Assembly: GCA_030267965.1 (NCBI GenBank)
Contig: BRYA01001465.1
Span: 8,331 to 18,860, forward strand
Source: Triparma columacea
Lineage: Eukaryota; Sar; Bolidophyceae; Parmales; Triparmaceae
Reading direction: 5' to 3'
Length of the DNA stretch: 10,530 bases
Positions 7,629 through 10,530 of this stretch are shown here, piece after piece; position 1 is the stretch's first letter; each line of letters starts with the position of its first letter. The notes under the pieces were generated by a model. That model made no database searches. It was not told the DNA's origin and was given only the letters and a program-made list of their open reading frames with translations. Both the position numbers and the translations under genes were made by a program.

Positions 7629-9684
7629 ATGAACGACCAGGAGAGAACGGCCGCGGAGGATGACAAGAGGCAGATATTGAATTACATGAAGACGCACAGG
7701 CTGGAGGAGGTTTTGAATGAGGTGCGGGAGCAGGGGATGGGAGAGGTTGTGGGAGGGAGGGGGGGATGGGGAGGGGGGGGGGGGAACGGGGGGAACTGCA
7801 ATCATATTTTTCTCGTGCTTGCACTGTTTTGTCTCGAACGTAGTTATCCCAACCCCCCCTTACCTCCCCTCCCCCCCCCTCCCCCCCAATGCAGCTCATC
7901 AACGAACTCGTCAAGTCTCGTCCCGAGGATCCATTCCTCGACCTATCCCAAACCATTGAGTCGAGGTCCCCTATAGCGAACCAAATTGTGAGGGTGAACG
8001 CCCGTGAGATCATGGGATCGGACGGCTATCCTGCACTGGAGGTTGAGATGGAGACTCTCAGGGGCATAGTGCGGAGTATTGTCGCAGGCGTCGGGCCTTA
8101 CGATGGGGACGAGGAGAGATACGGCGGAAAGGGAGTCAAGGATGCGGTCGGTGTCGTTCTCACTGTGCTGGGGGACAAATTAATTGGGAAAGATCCCAGG
8201 AGGCAAGATGTGATCGACGAAATATTGACGGACGACCCCTCTTACCCCACAAACGCTGTGTTGGGGCTGAGCATATGCGCCTGCAAGGCTGGGGCCAAGT
8301 TCAACGAAATGGAGGTTTACGAGCATGGTGAGGCCTGGCGTGGTGGGAGGGGGGGGGGCAGCGATTGGATGGAGCCTATGATATGATGTATCGGAGGTTG
8401 TCAGTCGGAGGTCCAACGGAAAGCAACCCCCAATGCGCAATATCAACCATCATATTGCAGTTATGCAACTTACTTACCCACCCTGTCTACTCGCCATACC
8501 CAGTCGCCACCCTCGGGAACATCTCAGACCCGCGAATCCCAATGCCCTGGTTCAACCTTTTCAACGGCGGGCTTCAGGGGAATAACGAGCACCATATCGA
8601 GTCCATTTCCTTCTCCGTGCCCTCCGCCGCCACACTCGCCGATGCTGTAATGGAGGCGTCCAAGATATACCAGACCTTCCCCCAAAGCCTCACCAAGCTC
8701 ATGACCCCCCCCAAGGCCCCAAACAATGGCAAAATTGGGGGCTATAGCCCCCAATGCGAGACCATGAACGACGTGCTGGAGGCCATCAAGCTAACGCTGA
8801 TTGACCTGGAACTGGCGGATAAGGTCAACCTAAGCATCAACATGAATAGCGGGGTTTACTCCAGCCAGATTGAGACCGACGAGGGCGACGAAGAGATAGG
8901 TAAGAATGGGAGGTGGGGCGCGGTGGCGAGCGAAGCGGCTGCACTTCGCCGCGGACAGTTTTTTGGAGCACAAAATCACGACATGTCTTTTTGACCTTAA
9001 GGACTTATTGCTAACCTCCTTCGGTCGACCCTTCGTCCCCCCCCCCCCCCCCCTCCCGCCCTCTCCGTAGCCTACCAGTACGACGTGACCCACTTCGCCC
9101 CTGAGGACGCTGTGAAGGATCTCAAGAGCTCCGGCGAGCTCATGGACGAGTACTTCGAGCTCATGGTCGCCTACCCCATCGTAAGCATCGAGGACGGGTT
9201 CGACAAGAAGGACAGCACGAGCCTAATTGAGCTTCGCGAGAAGGTCGACGCCGAGGTCACCAGGATCACGGAGGCCGGGGACGAGCCCAATCCCTTCCCT
9301 GAGAACTTGGGGGGCAGCGACGGGGTCGTGGTGCAGCTCGTCGGGAACAAGATGGCGAGCACACAGGAGGACCTCATCAGGGCGGAGGAGAAGCAGACGT
9401 TCAACTCCTTCGCAATTTCTCTCTCCAAGGCCAAGACCGTCAGCAACTTCGTCGCCCTCTGCGCCAAGGCCGACAGCCTTGGCACGCCGGTCCTGGCCGT
9501 CGACGAGGGAGAGCAGTCGGACAACTTCCTCACTCACATGGCCGTGGGGCTCCGGTGCTCGCAGGTCAGGGCCGGGGGCCTCCTGGGAGGGCACGTAGGC
9601 AAGTACAACGAGCTCCTCAGGCTTGAGGAGGGGGAAGAGGGGGTGCCCGGGGTTGCGATTGTTGGGGAAGCCTGGAGGAAGTGA
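7629..9684 (+). CDS. Enolase-like (ENO4-type) protein with N-terminal docking domain
   Basis: Exons 7629-7721, 7895-8327, 8504-8899 and 9071-9684 join in phases 0, 1 and 1 to give 511 aa. Residues about 16-48 (LNYMKTHRLEEVLNELINEL, then VKSRPEDPF) match the RIIa/DPY-30 dimerisation-docking fold used by axonemal and PKA-anchoring proteins. Residues 62 to 511 follow the enolase fold: VNAREIMGSDGYPALEVEM, EVYEHVATLGN, PMPWFNLFNGG, YPIVSIEDGF, and AVGLRCSQVRAGG then KYNELLRLEE. Catalytic positions are mostly lost: Q200 at the His159 position (yeast numbering), no DEGG loop with Glu211, Asn at Asp246, S424 at Lys345, VDE in place of HRS (373-375), R474 at Lys396; E348 is kept (Glu295). This architecture resembles ENO4, the sperm-flagellum enolase of animals. 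It is probably a structural or regulatory pseudoenzyme rather than a glycolytic enolase. A metabolic enolase would be a separate gene. Confidence 0.9.
7722..7894 (+). other. Enolase-like intron 1, 173 bp, G-tract then C-tract
   Basis: Donor GAG|GTGCGG and acceptor ATGCAG|CTC, phase 0, inside the docking domain. G-runs (7759-7765, 7773-7784 and others) fill the first 75 nt. C-runs fill the last 45 nt (about 7853-7887). The two ends are strongly complementary and could form a long stem that brings the splice sites together. The exon 1 frame is open throughout. Confidence 0.9.
8328..8503 (+). other. Enolase-like intron 2, 176 bp
   Basis: Donor G|GTGAGG and acceptor ACCCAG|TC, phase 1, rebuilding EHVATLGN. 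Ten G at 8349-8358 near the donor; moderately C-rich acceptor side. Confidence 0.9.
8900..9070 (+). other. Enolase-like intron 3, 171 bp
   Basis: Donor G|GTAAGA and acceptor CCGTAG|CC, phase 1. The donor side is G-rich (about 8908-8928), CTAAC lies at 9011-9015, and a run of seventeen C at 9037-9053 lies just before the acceptor. Confidence 0.9.
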
Positions 9685-9811
9685 GGTAGGAGGGGCAAGG
9701 GTATAATATAAAATGGCAGCCATGGTCGCATTCAGATACATTGTAAGGTCCTCTTTATTAAGGTCCCCACTCCTTCCCCACCGTTCCTTCCTTTCCACCC
9801 TAAACTTCTCC
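9685..9811. other. Convergent 3' gap between enolase-like and EGF genes
   Basis: The 127 bp between the two stop codons. It holds an AT-rich element (TATAATATAAAATGG, about 9701-9715) that may serve 3' end formation of the enolase-like transcript. No gene. Confidence 0.6.
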
Positions 9812-10438
9812 CTATTCGTGAGCGAGCGCATCCATCTGGTCGCACGCCTGTCCGAAGTATCCGTTGTAGCACGCGCACTTCCCCGTCCTATAGTCGCACG
9901 TCCCCCTGTTGCTGCAGTCGACGTGGCAGAGGTTCCCGGTTTTACCCTTCTCGTAGGACCAGCTTGCCTTCTTGGCGTTGCAGTCGAGCTCGTTGGCAGC
10001 GGTGCGAGGGTCGTTACCGCTTGGGCAGTGCCGAAGGCTTTAGGGTGGGGAGGGGGGGAGGGGAGAGGGGGGGGGGGGGGTTGGGGGGCGATCGAAAGGT
10101 AATAAACTTGTCTTGTCAGTCCATGGGTGTCGCAGTATGGTCGTTCTCCTTAGGCCCCGCTCTCACCTGCAGTCGTTCCCGAACCACTCCGGTTCCTGAA
10201 CTTCCCCGCTCCCCAGTCCCACCGTCCAGCTGCTATCGCAGACGCACCCGTAAACCATGTCCTCGTCCCAAGTGTGCGTGCTCTCGTACCCGGCGTAGGT
10301 AGTGGCGTTTGAGAGGGGCAAGGCGTTCGTCATGGTTGCCATGCGCTTGACGTTTAGGCACTGGCCGTGGCCGGAACAGTCGTTGGGACAGAGCATGCGC
10401 TGGCAGGCGTCTCCGGAGAAACCTTCGAAGCAAGTGCA
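9812..10438 (-). CDS. Cys-rich EGF-like surface protein, C-terminal 165 aa
   Basis: Minus-strand exons 10438-10167 and 10037-9812, joined in phase 2, end at TAG (9814-9812). The order is: [14 protein letters not shown] (end of one EGF-like repeat), [13 protein letters not shown] (start of the next), a spacer with [11 protein letters not shown], then [20 protein letters not shown], and a last EGF-like repeat [13 protein letters not shown] with [14 protein letters not shown]. The order [15 protein letters not shown], CSLRxCPxGxDP is one I associate with large extracellular or cell-wall proteins of stramenopiles; EGF repeats form disulphide-bonded modules in protein-protein or matrix contacts. 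No C-terminal membrane anchor: the protein ends ALAHE. The N-terminus, and any signal peptide, lies beyond the right edge. The first visible exon start (CCCAG|TGC at 10439) is less certain than the internal splice. Confidence 0.8.
10038..10166 (-). other. EGF gene intron, 129 bp, C-tract before acceptor
   Basis: Minus-strand donor AG|GTGAGA (starting 10166) and acceptor TAAAG|C (ending 10038), phase 2, restoring the Ser of CSLRHC. The plus strand shows G-runs at about 10047-10087, which are C-runs on the gene's sense strand close to the acceptor. Confidence 0.85.
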
Positions 10439-10530
10439 CTGGGTGTCGAAGGCAAGGCAAGGGGGGGGGGGGGTGAGGGGTTAGTGTTAGGGTTAGTTAG
10501 TAGCTTGAGTGTCCCCCCCTCTCCCCTTCG
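10439..10530 (-). other. 3' part of an upstream EGF gene intron
   Basis: On the minus strand this begins G-rich at the window edge (10513-10530), passes several CTAAC copies (in 10481-10502), then a run of C (about 10461-10473), and ends CCCAG at 10439. The donor lies just outside. The AG is separated from the C-run by about 20 nt. Confidence 0.6.

Noticed and set aside
7585..8013. 142-codon antisense open frame rich in Pro and Ser
   Set aside because: Produced by the G/C tracts of enolase-like intron 1 and its flanks; no domain.
9223..9831. 202-codon open frame antisense to the enolase-like gene
   Set aside because: It mirrors the strongly biased codons of exon 4 and has no domain pattern.
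10481..10500. Telomere-like TTAGGGTTAG
   Set aside because: Only one or two degenerate units inside an intron; it reads as CTAAC branch-type sequence on the gene strand.

Overview
The window looks like nuclear DNA of a stramenopile (heterokont) alga or protist that can build a flagellum. The evidence is: spliceosomal introns with GTGAG/GTAAG donors and CTAAC-type branch sites; a bZIP basic region of the kind common in diatom-type genomes (ERNRMHAKRTRDRKK); a Cys-rich EGF module with the [14 protein letters not shown] signature that I associate with stramenopile surface proteins; and a Tubby gene beside an ENO4-like gene, both families linked to cilia. A bolidophyte or similar ochrophyte would fit, but this is inference. 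Translation uses the standard code, and there is no sign of bacterial or organellar organisation.

Six protein genes were reconstructed by joining exons with matching phases. (1) 88-889, +: 3' end of an alpha/beta hydrolase, cut by the left edge. (2) 1689-3823, +: four-exon bZIP transcription factor of 542 aa with two complete bZIP domains. (3) 4853-5788, +: three-exon CRAL-TRIO (SEC14-like) lipid-binding protein of 255 aa. (4) 7375-5920, -: three-exon Tubby-domain protein of 410 aa; its last 76-nt exon is easy to miss. (5) 7629-9684, +: four-exon enolase-like protein of 511 aa with an N-terminal RIIa/DPY-30-type docking domain and a degraded active site. (6) 10438-9812, -: last two visible exons of a Cys-rich EGF-like protein that continues past the right edge.

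Genes 4 and 5 are divergent, with only 253 bp between their start codons, so they may share a promoter. This suggests a co-regulated ciliary pair: a Tubby-type trafficking adaptor and an axonemal enolase-like pseudoenzyme. Genes 3/4 and 5/6 are convergent, with gaps of about 130 bp.

The most distinctive structure lies in the introns. Many carry G-runs in the donor half and C-runs in the acceptor half of the sense strand, and the minus-strand EGF gene keeps its C-runs on its own sense strand. Other notable elements are two different 13-bp tandem repeats in introns of the bZIP gene, and a block of about 19% GC (4381-4800) bounded by 12-bp inverted repeats upstream of the CRAL-TRIO gene. No CRISPR, rRNA, tRNA, bacterial operon or transposase was seen.
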